64,000 nt of DNA from Kribbella soli (GTDB taxonomy: Bacteria > Actinomycetota > Actinomycetes > Propionibacteriales > Kribbellaceae): positions 744,001 to 808,000 of the forward strand of contig NZ_SJJZ01000003.1 in the NCBI RefSeq assembly GCF_004331345.1. The letters are read 5' to 3'. Positions 33,090 to 41,599 of this stretch are shown one piece after another. The first letter of the stretch is position 1. Each line of letters opens with the position of its first letter. The position numbers were made by a program, and so were the translations under genes. The notes beneath the pieces were generated by a model. That model made no database searches, was not told the origin of the DNA, and saw only the letters and a program-made list of their open reading frames with translations.

Positions 33090-34271
33090 GTGACGACGAT
33101 CGCAGACGGCTCGAAGTCCCTTCCGTTGCTGTTCCTCGGGCAGAGCACCGACCCGCACTCCGAGCGCGGTGTCGAGTGCCCGGGCGCGCTCCCGCCGGCG
33201 TCCGACCCGGACCTGGTCGAGCGGGCGCTGAAGGCGAAGGCGGCGCTCGGTGACCAGGTGTTCGTGCTCGGGCACCACTATCAGCGCGACGAGGTGATCC
33301 AGTTCGCGGACGTCACCGGTGACTCGTTCAAGCTCGCCCGCGACGCGGCGGCCCGCCCCGACGCGCCGTACATCGTGTTCTGCGGCGTGCACTTCATGGC
33401 CGAGTCCGCGGACATCCTCACCAACGACGAGCAGACGGTGATCCTGCCGGACCTCGCGGCCGGCTGCTCGATGGCCGACATGGCGCGCATCCAGCAGGTC
33501 GAGGCCGCCTGGGACGCGCTCGCCGACGCCGGCGTCGCGGACGTGACGGTGCCCGTCACCTACATGAACTCGAGCGCCGACATCAAGGCGTTCTGCGGCC
33601 GCAACGGCGGCGTCGTGTGTACGTCGAGCAACGCGGAGACCGCCCTGAACTGGGCGTTCGAGCAGGGCGAGAAGGTGCTCTTCCTCCCGGATCAGCACCT
33701 CGGCCGCAACACCGCCGTACTGCAGCTGGGCCTGTCGCTCGACGACTGCGTCGTGTACGACCCGCACAAGCCGGGCGGTGGCCTGACCCGCGAGCAGCTC
33801 GCTGCCGCGAAGATGATCCTGTGGCGCGGGCACTGCTCGGTGCACGGCCGCTTCACCGCCGAGTCCGTCGACGACGTCCGCGCGCGGGTCCCCGGCGTGA
33901 ACGTGATCGTCCACCCCGAGTGCCGCCACGAGGTGGTCACGAAGGCGGATCAGGTCGGCTCCACGGAGTACATCATCCAGGCCCTGGAAACCGCCGAACC
34001 CGGTACGTCGTGGGCCGTCGGCACCGAACTCAACCTGGTCCAGCGCCTCGCGAAGCAGCACCCCGACAAGAACATCGTCTTCCTCGACAAGACGGTCTGC
34101 TACTGCGCCACCATGAACCGCATCGACCTCCCGCACTTCGTCTGGGCCCTGGAGAACCTGGTAGCCGGCCACGTCGTCAACCCCATCAAGGTCGACGCCG
34201 ACACCCAGCACCACGCCAAGGTAGCCCTCGACCGCATGCTCGCCCTCCCAGGCAAAACCGCCCGCGACTAA
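33090..34271 (+). CDS. nadA: Quinolinate synthase A
   Basis: A 393-residue NadA: condenses iminoaspartate with dihydroxyacetone phosphate to quinolinate in NAD synthesis. The [4Fe-4S] cysteines are Cys98 (FCGVHFMAE), Cys177 (VVCTSSNAETA) and the CYCATMN motif near residues 337-339. Substrate residues GHHYQRDEV and DQHLGRNT are present. GTG start. nadB and nadC, often adjacent, are not in this window; the gene stands alone and ends in a strong hairpin. Confidence 0.95.
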   Translation: MTTIADGSKSLPLLFLGQSTDPHSERGVECPGALPPASDPDLVERALKAKAALGDQVFVLGHHYQRDEVIQFADVTGDSFKLARDAAARPDAPYIVFCGVHFMAESADILTNDEQTVILPDLAAGCSMADMARIQQVEAAWDALADAGVADVTVPVTYMNSSADIKAFCGRNGGVVCTSSNAETALNWAFEQGEKVLFLPDQHLGRNTAVLQLGLSLDDCVVYDPHKPGGGLTREQLAAAKMILWRGHCSVHGRFTAESVDDVRARVPGVNVIVHPECRHEVVTKADQVGSTEYIIQALETAEPGTSWAVGTELNLVQRLAKQHPDKNIVFLDKTVCYCATMNRIDLPHFVWALENLVAGHVVNPIKVDADTQHHAKVALDRMLALPGKTARD

Positions 34272-34282
34272 CCACCGCCGCC

Positions 34283-34322
34283 AGCCCCCAACACGATGGG
34301 ATATCCCTTCGTGTTGGGGGCT
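34283..34322. terminator. nadA terminator hairpin, overlapping the left palindromic repeat
   Basis: AGCCCCCAACACGA and TCGTGTTGGGGGCT form a 14-bp perfect stem with a 12-base loop, 12 bp after the nadA stop. The right arm is part of the repeat copy at 34297-34379, so terminator and repeat share sequence and could fold in two competing ways. Confidence 0.75.
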
Positions 34323-34379
34323 CTCCGTTGGTATTAGAGGGGAGAACCCACAACCGCAGTGGATATCCCCTGGTGGGAG
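34297..34379. repeat. Palindromic repeat, left copy
   Basis: An 83-bp element with outer ends GGGATATCCC and GGATATCCCC, inner arms TCTCC/GGAGA and a 14-bp centre GTTGGTATTAGAGG (34327-34340). It matches the element at 35511-35593 in direct orientation over both outer arms, but the centre is inverted between the two. Looks like a REP/MITE-type palindrome, not an IS. Confidence 0.8.
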
Positions 34380-34424
34380 TTGTCCACAGATATGCTGTTA
34401 CGGCGTCCGGACGGCTGCTGATCG

Positions 34425-35387
34425 GTGGATGCTTGGTGGGTGAACGAGCGGCTCAGACTGATCGCAGCGCAGCAGGGCGGCGTGTTCAGCCGTCGGCAGG
34501 CGCTCGCCAGCGGACACACCCACGAGCAGATCGTCCGTTGCCTGCGGGACGGCAGCTGGGAACAGATCCGGCGCGGCCAGTACGCCGAGAACATCGACCT
34601 GACTGTTCTGCCGCCGTGGGAGCGCGCCCGCTGGATGCACCTCCGCCAGGTGCACGCGGTGATGAACGCGATGCGCCCGCGCTCCGTTGCCGTCAGCCAT
34701 CAGTCGGCGTTGGTCCTGCACGGCATGCCGATCTGGGGCCTCGACCTCAGCCGGGTGCACGTCACTCGGATGGACGGACAGTCCGGCGGGCTCGTTGCCG
34801 GCGTACAGCATCACCTCGGCGTACTGACCGCCGCCGACCTGACTGTCATCGACGGCCGACTCGTGACCAGCGTGGCACGGGCAGCTCTCGAATCCGCGTG
34901 TACGACGTCGTTCGAGGTGGGAGTGGTGGGCTTTGACGCTGCCCTTCGCGCCGGCCACCTCGGCGATGACGACGTACTGCGCTTGCAGTCCGCGATCACG
35001 TTCTGGCCTGGATCAGCAACGGCCCGGAAGGCACTGCAGTTCGGCAACGGACTGTCCGAGTCGGTCGGCGAGTCGCGCCTCCGGGTCCTCATGTACGAGC
35101 ACGGGATGCCGGAGCCCAGACTGCAAACCGAGTTCCGGGATCGCCACGGACTCATCGCCCGGGTCGACTTCGACTTCGACGAATACAGCACGGTGGTCGA
35201 GTTCGACGGCGCGCTGAAGTACGACGGCGGATCCCCCGAGATTCTGATCCGGGAGAAGCGCCGCGAGGACCGCCTCCGCGCCATCGGCCTCACCGTCGTC
35301 CGCACCGACTGGTCCGACTTCGACCACCCCGCCGCCCTCGCAGCCGGCCTCCTCCAAACCCTCAACCGCCACCGCCGACCGGCCTAG
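34425..35387 (+). CDS. AbiEi/DUF559-type protein (winged helix plus nuclease-like domain)
   Basis: A 320-residue protein. Residues 10-55 (LRLIAAQQGGVFSRRQALASGHTHEQIVRCLRDGSWEQIRRGQYA) match the AbiEi-type N-terminal winged helix. Residues 220-315 resemble the DUF559 / very-short-patch-repair-like fold, with acidic residues in IARVDFDFDEY and VVEFDGALKYDG, then REKRREDRLRAIGLTVVRTDW, a plausible PD-(D/E)XK-like core. Such genes are very abundant and uncharacterised in actinobacteria. No AbiEii toxin partner is present. Start GTG at 34425 without a clear ribosome-binding site; a later GTG at 34440 is possible. Flanked on both sides by the 83-bp repeat. Confidence 0.75.
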   Translation: MDAWWVNERLRLIAAQQGGVFSRRQALASGHTHEQIVRCLRDGSWEQIRRGQYAENIDLTVLPPWERARWMHLRQVHAVMNAMRPRSVAVSHQSALVLHGMPIWGLDLSRVHVTRMDGQSGGLVAGVQHHLGVLTAADLTVIDGRLVTSVARAALESACTTSFEVGVVGFDAALRAGHLGDDDVLRLQSAITFWPGSATARKALQFGNGLSESVGESRLRVLMYEHGMPEPRLQTEFRDRHGLIARVDFDFDEYSTVVEFDGALKYDGGSPEILIREKRREDRLRAIGLTVVRTDWSDFDHPAALAAGLLQTLNRHRRPA

Positions 35388-35510
35388 CTCTCACACCGCC
35401 CAACGAGCCGCCACCCGACGGCCACACACCGACCGCAGGCACCGGGCGCACCCGCGCTCAGCATCCGCGCGTAGCGCCTGAGTGCACCTGCACGCACCAG
35501 CTGCATTTGA

Positions 35511-35593
35511 GGGGATATCCGTTCGTGTTGGGGGTTCTCCCCTCTAATACCAACGGAGAACCCCCACGACCGAGGGATATCCCCTGGTGTGAG
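35511..35593. repeat. Palindromic repeat, right copy with inverted centre
   Basis: Starts GGGGATATCC and ends GGGATATCCCC plus TGGTGTGAG. Arms GGTTCTCC/GGAGAACC flank the centre CCTCTAATACCAAC (35541-35554), the exact reverse complement of the centre at 34327. It lies in the 257-bp gap between the DUF559-type gene and the convergent glycosyltransferase and may also terminate both; the rest of the gap (35388-35510) shows no gene. Confidence 0.8.
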
Positions 35594-35644
35594 ACGCGGT
35601 ACGGCGGGCGCGGTCCGGCGGTGTGCGGTACGGCGGCGGTGGTG

Positions 35645-36832
35645 TTAGCGGGAGACGCGGGCGGGGGTGTACCAGGCGGCCAGGAGGTCGGGGAGGCGGT
35701 CGGGGCCCCAGCGGTCTACTGGGGTGATTCGGCCGTGCAGCGATGCCAGGCCCTTGGCGAGTTCGCCTACTACGTCGCCTTGCCAGGGGACGGTGATGCC
35801 TTCGTCGGGGCCGACGATGACGGCGGGGCCGCCGCGGTCCACGCAGACCACGGGGCAGCCGGAGGCGAGGGCTTCGGTGACGGCCCAGCCGGCGGCTTCG
35901 CGGAACGCGGGGGCGAGGAGTGCGTCGGCGCGGAACATGGCGGCCAGGACTTCCTCGCGGGGCAGGGCGCCCATGAACTCGACGCGGTCGCGGACGCCGA
36001 GCTGCCAAGCCAGGCTTTCCGCGCGTCCCCAGTCGGGGCCGTCGCCGATGATGCGCAGCTCCCAGTTGGCCGCCTCGGGGCGGGCCAGCGCGCTGATCGC
36101 GAGCAGGACGCCCTTCCACGGGATCAGCCGCCCGACGAACAGCGCGGTCTTCACACCGGCAGCACCGAACGGCTCATAGGGACCGGACGCGGTGAACCGC
36201 CGGATCGCCACGTTCGGCTGCACCACGATCTCCCGAGCGTACGGCGCGAACGCCTCGGCGACATCGTTGTTCTGGGCAACCATGAGGTCGGCGGTCTGCG
36301 CCATCCGCCGCCCGGTCGCGCGGCGCCGGAACCCGGTGTACGCACGTCGTACCAACTCACCGACCACACCGCGTCCGCCGAGCCAGTGCGCCATCGACAG
36401 CGGCGCGCTCGTCGACCCGCCGACCGGTCCCCAGATCACCTTCGCCGAAGAGGGTTCCACCACGCCGGCGCCCATCCAGTCGACCGCGAAGGTCAAATGA
36501 TGAATCACATCGAACGACTGCTCCGCATGCAGGCGCCGCGCCGTACGCCGCGCCAGCCCCTGCCACAGCGGGTAGTACCAGTACACGTCCGAGGGTCGCC
36601 GGCGCATCCGGAGAATCCACCGAGGCATCTCCAGCGGTACGACGGTCAAACCGGGTACCGGCCGCGCCGCGAGCTCCTCCTCGATCTCGTGCACGAACTT
36701 GCCCCGGGTCAGCAGCCAGACGTCGTGGTCCCGGGCCGCGGCCTTCGCCCACGCCCACCCGGCGCCCGGCTCGGACCCGCCCGTCGGCCGGCAGGCGTAC
36801 GCGCTGAGCAGTACCTTCGGCCGGCCGTACAT
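35645..36832 (-). CDS. GT4-family glycosyltransferase
   Basis: A 395-residue GT-B fold enzyme: N-terminal acceptor domain (VLLSAYACRPTGGSEPGAGWAWAKAAA), WGPVGGSTSAPL, then donor domain with FVGRLIPWKGVLLAI, IIGDGPDWG and the nucleotide-sugar signature AFREAAGWAVTEALASGCPVV (E-x7-E type). Retaining transferase acting on a cell-surface glycan or glycolipid in the cytoplasm. The ATG overlaps the stop of the cytidylyltransferase gene (3 bp), so it is last in a minus-strand cassette. Confidence 0.88.
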   Translation of the reverse strand: MYGRPKVLLSAYACRPTGGSEPGAGWAWAKAAARDHDVWLLTRGKFVHEIEEELAARPVPGLTVVPLEMPRWILRMRRRPSDVYWYYPLWQGLARRTARRLHAEQSFDVIHHLTFAVDWMGAGVVEPSSAKVIWGPVGGSTSAPLSMAHWLGGRGVVGELVRRAYTGFRRRATGRRMAQTADLMVAQNNDVAEAFAPYAREIVVQPNVAIRRFTASGPYEPFGAAGVKTALFVGRLIPWKGVLLAISALARPEAANWELRIIGDGPDWGRAESLAWQLGVRDRVEFMGALPREEVLAAMFRADALLAPAFREAAGWAVTEALASGCPVVCVDRGGPAVIVGPDEGITVPWQGDVVGELAKGLASLHGRITPVDRWGPDRLPDLLAAWYTPARVSR

Positions 36833-37248
36833 CAGCTCATCCCCTCCAGGAGCCTGCGGAGATCGGTGCTCGAGGTCGAGGCGGTGTACGGGAAATAGTG
36901 CACCTGTGCGCCCACCTCACCCAGCAGCCTTTCCAGTCTGGTCCCCTTTTCCGTTCCCTTCCAGTCATCGCCCTTGAAGAGAACGTCGTACCGCAGCTGC
37001 TGCCACATCTCGAACTTGTCGCTGGACCAGTCGCTGACCACCTCGTCGACGAGGTCGAGGGCTCGGATGACATCCATCCGTTCGTCGTGCGGCACCACCG
37101 GCGGCCGGCCCTTGATCCGGGTGACCACATCGTCCTCGACGACGCCCGCGATCAGGTGGTCGCAGTACTCGCGGGCGCGGCGCAGGATGTTCAGGTGCCC
37201 GATGTGGAACATGTCGTACACCCCGGGCGCGTAGCCGACGATCGCCAT
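36832..37248 (-). CDS. Cytidylyltransferase-family protein 1 (TagD-like)
   Basis: A 138-residue nucleotidyltransferase: HIGH-type motif GVYDMFHIGHLNILRRA near residues 9-25, KGDDWKGTE, and C-terminal TASTSSTDLRRLL, matching the ISST-type motif of glycerol-3-phosphate cytidylyltransferase. It would make a CDP-alcohol or similar activated polyol from CTP. The ATG at 37248 overlaps the last base of the CDP-alcohol phosphotransferase gene. Confidence 0.88.
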   Translation of the reverse strand: MAIVGYAPGVYDMFHIGHLNILRRAREYCDHLIAGVVEDDVVTRIKGRPPVVPHDERMDVIRALDLVDEVVSDWSSDKFEMWQQLRYDVLFKGDDWKGTEKGTRLERLLGEVGAQVHYFPYTASTSSTDLRRLLEGMS

Positions 37249-37973
37249 CAGGCGCGCACCTCCAGCACGGCCATCTCCCGGTACCACTTCCCGACCGCTG
37301 CCGCGAGGAACAGCAGGTTCAGCGCCAGCAAGGCGCCGTACAGCACGACGAACAACGACGGCGTACCGAAGGCCAGGAACACCAAGCACAGTACGCCGTA
37401 GTCGGTCGGTGCGATGAGCAACGACTTGACCACGGAATCGCCGCGCTCGTTGGGCGTCCCGCCCGCGCCGTGCCGCCGACGGAGCTGGTCGATCAGGATC
37501 AGCCCGAAGAACAGCACCGACGACACACAGACGTACGCCAGCGGGATCAACAGAGCCAGATCGTTGTCAAAGGCATCGAAGCGGTAGAACGAGATCAGTA
37601 CGGCGCTGTGCAGCAGCACGATCTTGACCGCGTCGATCATGTGGTCGAGCCACTCCCCCAACGGCGATCCACCGCCGCGCAGCCGGGCCAGCTGCCCGTC
37701 CGCGGAGTCCAGCCCGTACCCGAGCACGAGCAACAACGTCACCACCAGCGCCAGGCCGAGTGACGGGCGCACGCAGGCCAGCAGCACGATCCCGACCAGC
37801 GAGCAGAACCCGGACGCGAGGCTCACCTGGTTCGGCGTCCGCTTCCCGAGGAACGCCGCGGCCGCGAACACCCGCCCGATCCGCCGGTTCACGAACCTCG
37901 AGTACGCCGGCGTACCGGCCGACGGCTTCTGCGCCCGGGACAGTTGCGCGACAGTCTCCCGCAACCCACTCAT
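37248..37973 (-). CDS. CDP-alcohol phosphatidyltransferase family membrane protein
   Basis: A 241-residue integral membrane enzyme with about six helices. The family motif D-G-x2-A-R-x8-G-x3-D-x3-D is intact in SADGQLARLRGGGSPLGEWLDHMID. It joins a CDP-linked alcohol to an acceptor alcohol or polyol phosphate, forming a phosphodiester lipid head group or lipid-linked polyol. Flanked on both sides by cytidylyltransferase genes with 1-4 bp overlaps, which strongly suggests they supply its CDP substrate(s). Confidence 0.9.
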   Translation of the reverse strand: MSGLRETVAQLSRAQKPSAGTPAYSRFVNRRIGRVFAAAAFLGKRTPNQVSLASGFCSLVGIVLLACVRPSLGLALVVTLLLVLGYGLDSADGQLARLRGGGSPLGEWLDHMIDAVKIVLLHSAVLISFYRFDAFDNDLALLIPLAYVCVSSVLFFGLILIDQLRRRHGAGGTPNERGDSVVKSLLIAPTDYGVLCLVFLAFGTPSLFVVLYGALLALNLLFLAAAVGKWYREMAVLEVRA

Positions 37974-38416
37974 GCGACGTTCGAACTGCGGGACTGCCGC
38001 TGGTCGATCGCGGCGCGCAGGATCGGGCTGCGGGAGCCGCGGCCGGCGGGCAGGACGGTGATCAGCCCGGCCGGAATCCCGTCGAGCTCGCCCACCCCCA
38101 GTACGCCGTCCGTGGCACTGGCAGCGAACACGGTCTGGACCCCCAGTACGCCGGTCAGCCACTCGGACGGTACGTCGTCCACGACAACCACCTCGTCGAC
38201 GCACCGCAGGTGCTCGACGATCTGCGCCCGCTCGAGCAGCGGCACGAACGGCCGCCCGCCCCACGCGTCCAGCGCCCAGTCGTCGGACAGCACCGCCACC
38301 ACGAGGCGGTCGCAGTGCCGCCGCGCTCGCTCGAGCACGTCGACATGACCTACGTGGAACAGGTCGAAGACCCCGGCCACACATCCGAGCCGCGGCACAC
38401 TACCGACGCGGCCCAC
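37970..38416 (-). CDS. Cytidylyltransferase-family protein 2
   Basis: A 148-residue nucleotidyltransferase with GVFDLFHVGHVDVLERAR as the HxGH motif and VLSDDWALDAWGGRPFVPLLERAQIV. The C-terminal RGSRSPILRAAI differs from the SST-type end of its neighbour, so it may use another alcohol phosphate. The frame is open up to 38545, but the GTG at 38416 is preferred because GGGGGA lies 7 bases upstream; GTG 38398 is possible. Its stop overlaps the next gene's ATG. Confidence 0.82.
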   Translation of the reverse strand: MGRVGSVPRLGCVAGVFDLFHVGHVDVLERARRHCDRLVVAVLSDDWALDAWGGRPFVPLLERAQIVEHLRCVDEVVVVDDVPSEWLTGVLGVQTVFAASATDGVLGVGELDGIPAGLITVLPAGRGSRSPILRAAIDQRQSRSSNVA

Positions 38417-38489
38417 ACTTCCATCCCCCAACGCAAACTCCTGAATTCCGTCCGGCCCGACGCTGCCCCCCGCGTCATCGCCCGCGACT

Positions 38490-39695
38490 TTATACCCGTG
38501 GTCCCGTGCGCGCCCGGCCGCTGGCGGGGTGCCGGGCGATCGCATCGGTGTAGATCCTTTCCGTGGCCTCCAGGTCGCGCTCCGGTGTGAAGCGTTCCAG
38601 GTAGACCTGACGGGCTCGTTCGCCGAAGGCTATCGAAGTCTCGGGATCAGCCACCAACCCGATCGCCTTCCGCAAGCCTTCCGGGTCGCCGGGCGCGGTC
38701 AGCGCGCCGGATTCGCCGTCGTCGACGAGCTCCGCGAGCGCCCCGAGCCGGGACGCGACCACGGGCACCCCGTGCGCGAAGGCCTCCACCACCACGAGCC
38801 CGAAGCTCTCATACGAACGCGCCGGTACGACGGCGACGCGCGCGGACCGCAGCTGTTCCATGCCGTCTGCCCAAGGCAGTTGACCAAGCACCTGAATCGA
38901 CAGGTCTTTCCGAGCGCGCTCCTCGGCCGCCGCCCGCAGCGGACCGTCGCCCACCACAACCAGTCGGCCGAGCGACGAGTCCCACGCGTGCAGGAGGTCC
39001 GCGAACCCCTTGTCCTCGCTCAACCGCCCGAGGAACACCACCGCATCCCCCGCACCGCCGCGCACCGCACCCGAATGCGGTACGGCGTGCGGCTTCACCA
39101 CGAACCGCTCCGGATCGAACCCGGCCGCGGCGTATCTGTCCCGCACGAACTCGGACGGTACGACGAACGTCCCGACGTACCGCTGCCAGGTCTGCAAGGC
39201 GTTGTGCACGCCGATGCTCGTCGCCAGCGGCAACGTCTGCACCCGCGAGTCGCGGTAGCAACCGTGCTTCACGGCCGCCAGCGGAACCTTGCCGATGCAG
39301 GACTCGCACGGTCCGCCGTCGCGCTGCAGGACGCCGTTCGCGCACAGCAGCCGGAAGTTGTGCAACGTCGCCACGACCGGAAGGTCCAGCCGGTACGCCG
39401 CCCGCAGGACCGAGGGACTGAACAGCGGGAAAGTGTTGTGCACATGCACCACATCGGGCCGCTGCGCCTGCAATAGCTGTGTTAAATCGCGTTCCGCCGA
39501 AAATGACCAAACGGAGCGGAACGGTAACAGTGCGCGATCTTTTCGCCCCATCTCGGCGATGTCGTCGCTGTTCCGGGCGTACAGGTCGATTTCATGTCCT
39601 GAGTTACGTAACAAATCAATCGTTTGCGCGACAACCGTGTTCTCACCACTGGGTTGACCGGTCCGGTAACGGTTGTGCAACATGGCGACCCGCAT
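38490..39695 (-). CDS. GT4-family glycosyltransferase
   Basis: A 401-residue GT-B glycosyltransferase. The N-terminus MRVAMLHNRYRTGQPSGENTVV is typical of GT4 EPS enzymes; HNTFPLFSP, a Cys-containing segment GGPCESCIGK near residue 127, VVFLGRLSEDKGFADLLHAW and SYESFGLVVVEAFAHGVPVVAS follow. Retaining transfer of a sugar to a cell-surface glycan. First gene of the minus-strand cassette, 74 bp from cytidylyltransferase 2, divergent from beta-helix paralog 1. Confidence 0.88.
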   Translation of the reverse strand: MRVAMLHNRYRTGQPSGENTVVAQTIDLLRNSGHEIDLYARNSDDIAEMGRKDRALLPFRSVWSFSAERDLTQLLQAQRPDVVHVHNTFPLFSPSVLRAAYRLDLPVVATLHNFRLLCANGVLQRDGGPCESCIGKVPLAAVKHGCYRDSRVQTLPLATSIGVHNALQTWQRYVGTFVVPSEFVRDRYAAAGFDPERFVVKPHAVPHSGAVRGGAGDAVVFLGRLSEDKGFADLLHAWDSSLGRLVVVGDGPLRAAAEERARKDLSIQVLGQLPWADGMEQLRSARVAVVPARSYESFGLVVVEAFAHGVPVVASRLGALAELVDDGESGALTAPGDPEGLRKAIGLVADPETSIAFGERARQVYLERFTPERDLEATERIYTDAIARHPASGRARTGPRV

Positions 39696-39756
39696 GGCAC
39701 TACCTTAAGTCCCGCAGTAACTACACCCTGGTCTCGCCCGCTCCCAGGAGAGTGCA

Positions 39757-41469
39757 TTGAGGAAGTTGTGGTTCGCAGCGCTCATCGCTGCGGCGGCGGC
39801 CGTCGTCACGGTCGCGGTGCCCGTCATCGCCAATGAGAACAAGGCAACGACCGCGGCGAAGTCCGAGGACGCGGAGCAGGTCGCGTCCCGTGTGCTGCCC
39901 TCGCACCGCCCCGGCAAGACCACCACCGCGAAGCCCGGCACGACCAAGCCGAAGACCACAGCCACCACGGCACTGCCGAAGAAGCCCGGCACGACGACGC
40001 ATCCGACCCGCAAGCCCACCACGTCGGCGACGCCGACCAAGCCGGTCGAGCCCAAGCTCCCGAAGCCGCCCGGCGTCGACTCCGACGAGGCCGGCCCCGC
40101 CGTCGCCGGACCTTGCGTTGGCACGGTGATCAAGCCCGGCCAGAACGCCCAGTCGATCGTGAACTCCAAGCCGGCCGGTACGACGTTCTGCTTCGCGGCC
40201 GGCCTGCACCGGATCAGCGACACCATCCGCCCGAAGGCGAACCAGGTGCTGGCGAGCGCGCAGCGCGCCGTACTCACCGGGTCGGTTCCGCTGACCGGAT
40301 GGGCGAGTTCGGGGTCCGTCTGGGTGGTGCGGGGCGCGCTGCCGTCGGCGTACGGCAAGAGCGGTGAGTGTGAGGACAACAAGGCGAACATCTGCTACCT
40401 GCGGGAGCAGTTGTTCCTCGACGACACGCACCTGACGCGGGTCGGGAGCGTCGCGGCGGTCAAGGCCGGGAAGTTCTACGCCGACTACGCGGCGAACGCG
40501 ATCTACCTCGGCAGCAACCCGGCCGGCCACGAGGTCGAGATGTCGAAGACCGCCACCGCGATCGAGTCCGGCGCCACCGGCGTGGCCGTCCGCGGCCTCA
40601 CCATCGAGCACTTCGCCAGCGCACCGCAGGCCGGGGCGCTCGTCTCCGGGCCCAGCTGGAAGGTCACCGCCAACGACGTCCGCTGGAACCACGCGGTCGG
40701 CGTGATGCTGGTGAAGGCGAACAGCACCAAGGTCGACAAGAACCTGATCCACCACAACGGCCAGCTCGGCCTCGGGCAGTACAGCTCGGCCGCGGCCGCC
40801 GTCACCCGGAACGTGATCAGCTCGAACAACACCGACGGCTTCTGGATCGCCGACTGGGAGTCCGGCGGCATCAAGTCGACCCGCTCCTCCGGCACCGTCA
40901 GCGGCAACGTGATCAAGTCCAACCTGGGCATCGGGATGTGGGCCGACGTCGCCGACGACGGCCGGGTGATCAGCGACAATCAGATTGTCGGCAATGCGGC
41001 GGACGGCATCCGGTACGAGATCAGCCGCAACGGCACCATCGAGGGCAACACGGTGACCGGCAACGGCTTCGGCACCGGCCGCGGATCCGGTACGTCGCTG
41101 TGGGACGGCGGCGGGATCAACGTGAACACCTCGACCGGAGTCACCATCAAGGGCAACCGGGTCTCGGGCAACGTGAACGGCGTGACGATCCAGTCCCGGA
41201 CCCGTGGCAGCGGACCCTGGGGTACCTACCTGCTGCGTGACGTCCAGGTCAGCGGGAACACCATCGAGATGACCGGCGGGACCCAGGCCACCGGCATGGT
41301 CCAGAACTCCGGCGCCACGGTACCGGCCGGCGAAGTGGTGTTCAGCGGCAACAAGTACGTCCTCGACGACCTCGGCACCCAGCGGTTCGCCCGCTTCGGC
41401 ACCAAGCTCACCGCGGCCGGCTGGCAGGACGCCGGATTGGACAAGATCGGCAGCTTCCTCGCGAACTGA
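39757..41469 (+). CDS. Exported right-handed beta-helix protein, paralog 1
   Basis: A 570-residue secreted protein: signal peptide 1-26, Thr/Lys/Pro-rich linker about 30-110, then parallel beta-helix repeats. The core shared by all three paralogs includes GTTFCFAAGLHRI, CEDNKANICYLREQLFLD, RWNHAVG, GQLGLGQY, NNTDGFWIADWESGGIK (about 357-373) and GFGTGRGSGTSLWDGGGI. Two conserved Cys pairs fit an exported, disulfide-bonded protein. Beta-helix folds of this kind are common in polysaccharide lyases, epimerases and hydrolases; catalysis here is inferred. TTG start with AGGAG 6 bases upstream. Confidence 0.82.
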   Translation: MRKLWFAALIAAAAAVVTVAVPVIANENKATTAAKSEDAEQVASRVLPSHRPGKTTTAKPGTTKPKTTATTALPKKPGTTTHPTRKPTTSATPTKPVEPKLPKPPGVDSDEAGPAVAGPCVGTVIKPGQNAQSIVNSKPAGTTFCFAAGLHRISDTIRPKANQVLASAQRAVLTGSVPLTGWASSGSVWVVRGALPSAYGKSGECEDNKANICYLREQLFLDDTHLTRVGSVAAVKAGKFYADYAANAIYLGSNPAGHEVEMSKTATAIESGATGVAVRGLTIEHFASAPQAGALVSGPSWKVTANDVRWNHAVGVMLVKANSTKVDKNLIHHNGQLGLGQYSSAAAAVTRNVISSNNTDGFWIADWESGGIKSTRSSGTVSGNVIKSNLGIGMWADVADDGRVISDNQIVGNAADGIRYEISRNGTIEGNTVTGNGFGTGRGSGTSLWDGGGINVNTSTGVTIKGNRVSGNVNGVTIQSRTRGSGPWGTYLLRDVQVSGNTIEMTGGTQATGMVQNSGATVPAGEVVFSGNKYVLDDLGTQRFARFGTKLTAAGWQDAGLDKIGSFLAN

Positions 41470-41599
41470 CCGCTTGCCATTCGCAACATGTTTGTGCGCT
41501 ACGTATTGCCATGACTACGTGACGTGGGAGTAACCTGCGTAGCGAAGCCGCGCCATGGGGGGTGCGCTCAGGGCTACCTGTGCCACCGGAGGCTCCGCT

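Noticed and set aside
34380..34389. DnaA-box-like TTGTCCACA near the left repeat, and another at 1988
   Set aside because: Two isolated copies without clustering, AT-rich unwinding region or dnaA/dnaN; not an origin.
34297..35593. Insertion sequence
   Set aside because: No transposase, no target-site duplication visible; the flanking repeats are internally palindromic rather than simple terminal inverted repeats.
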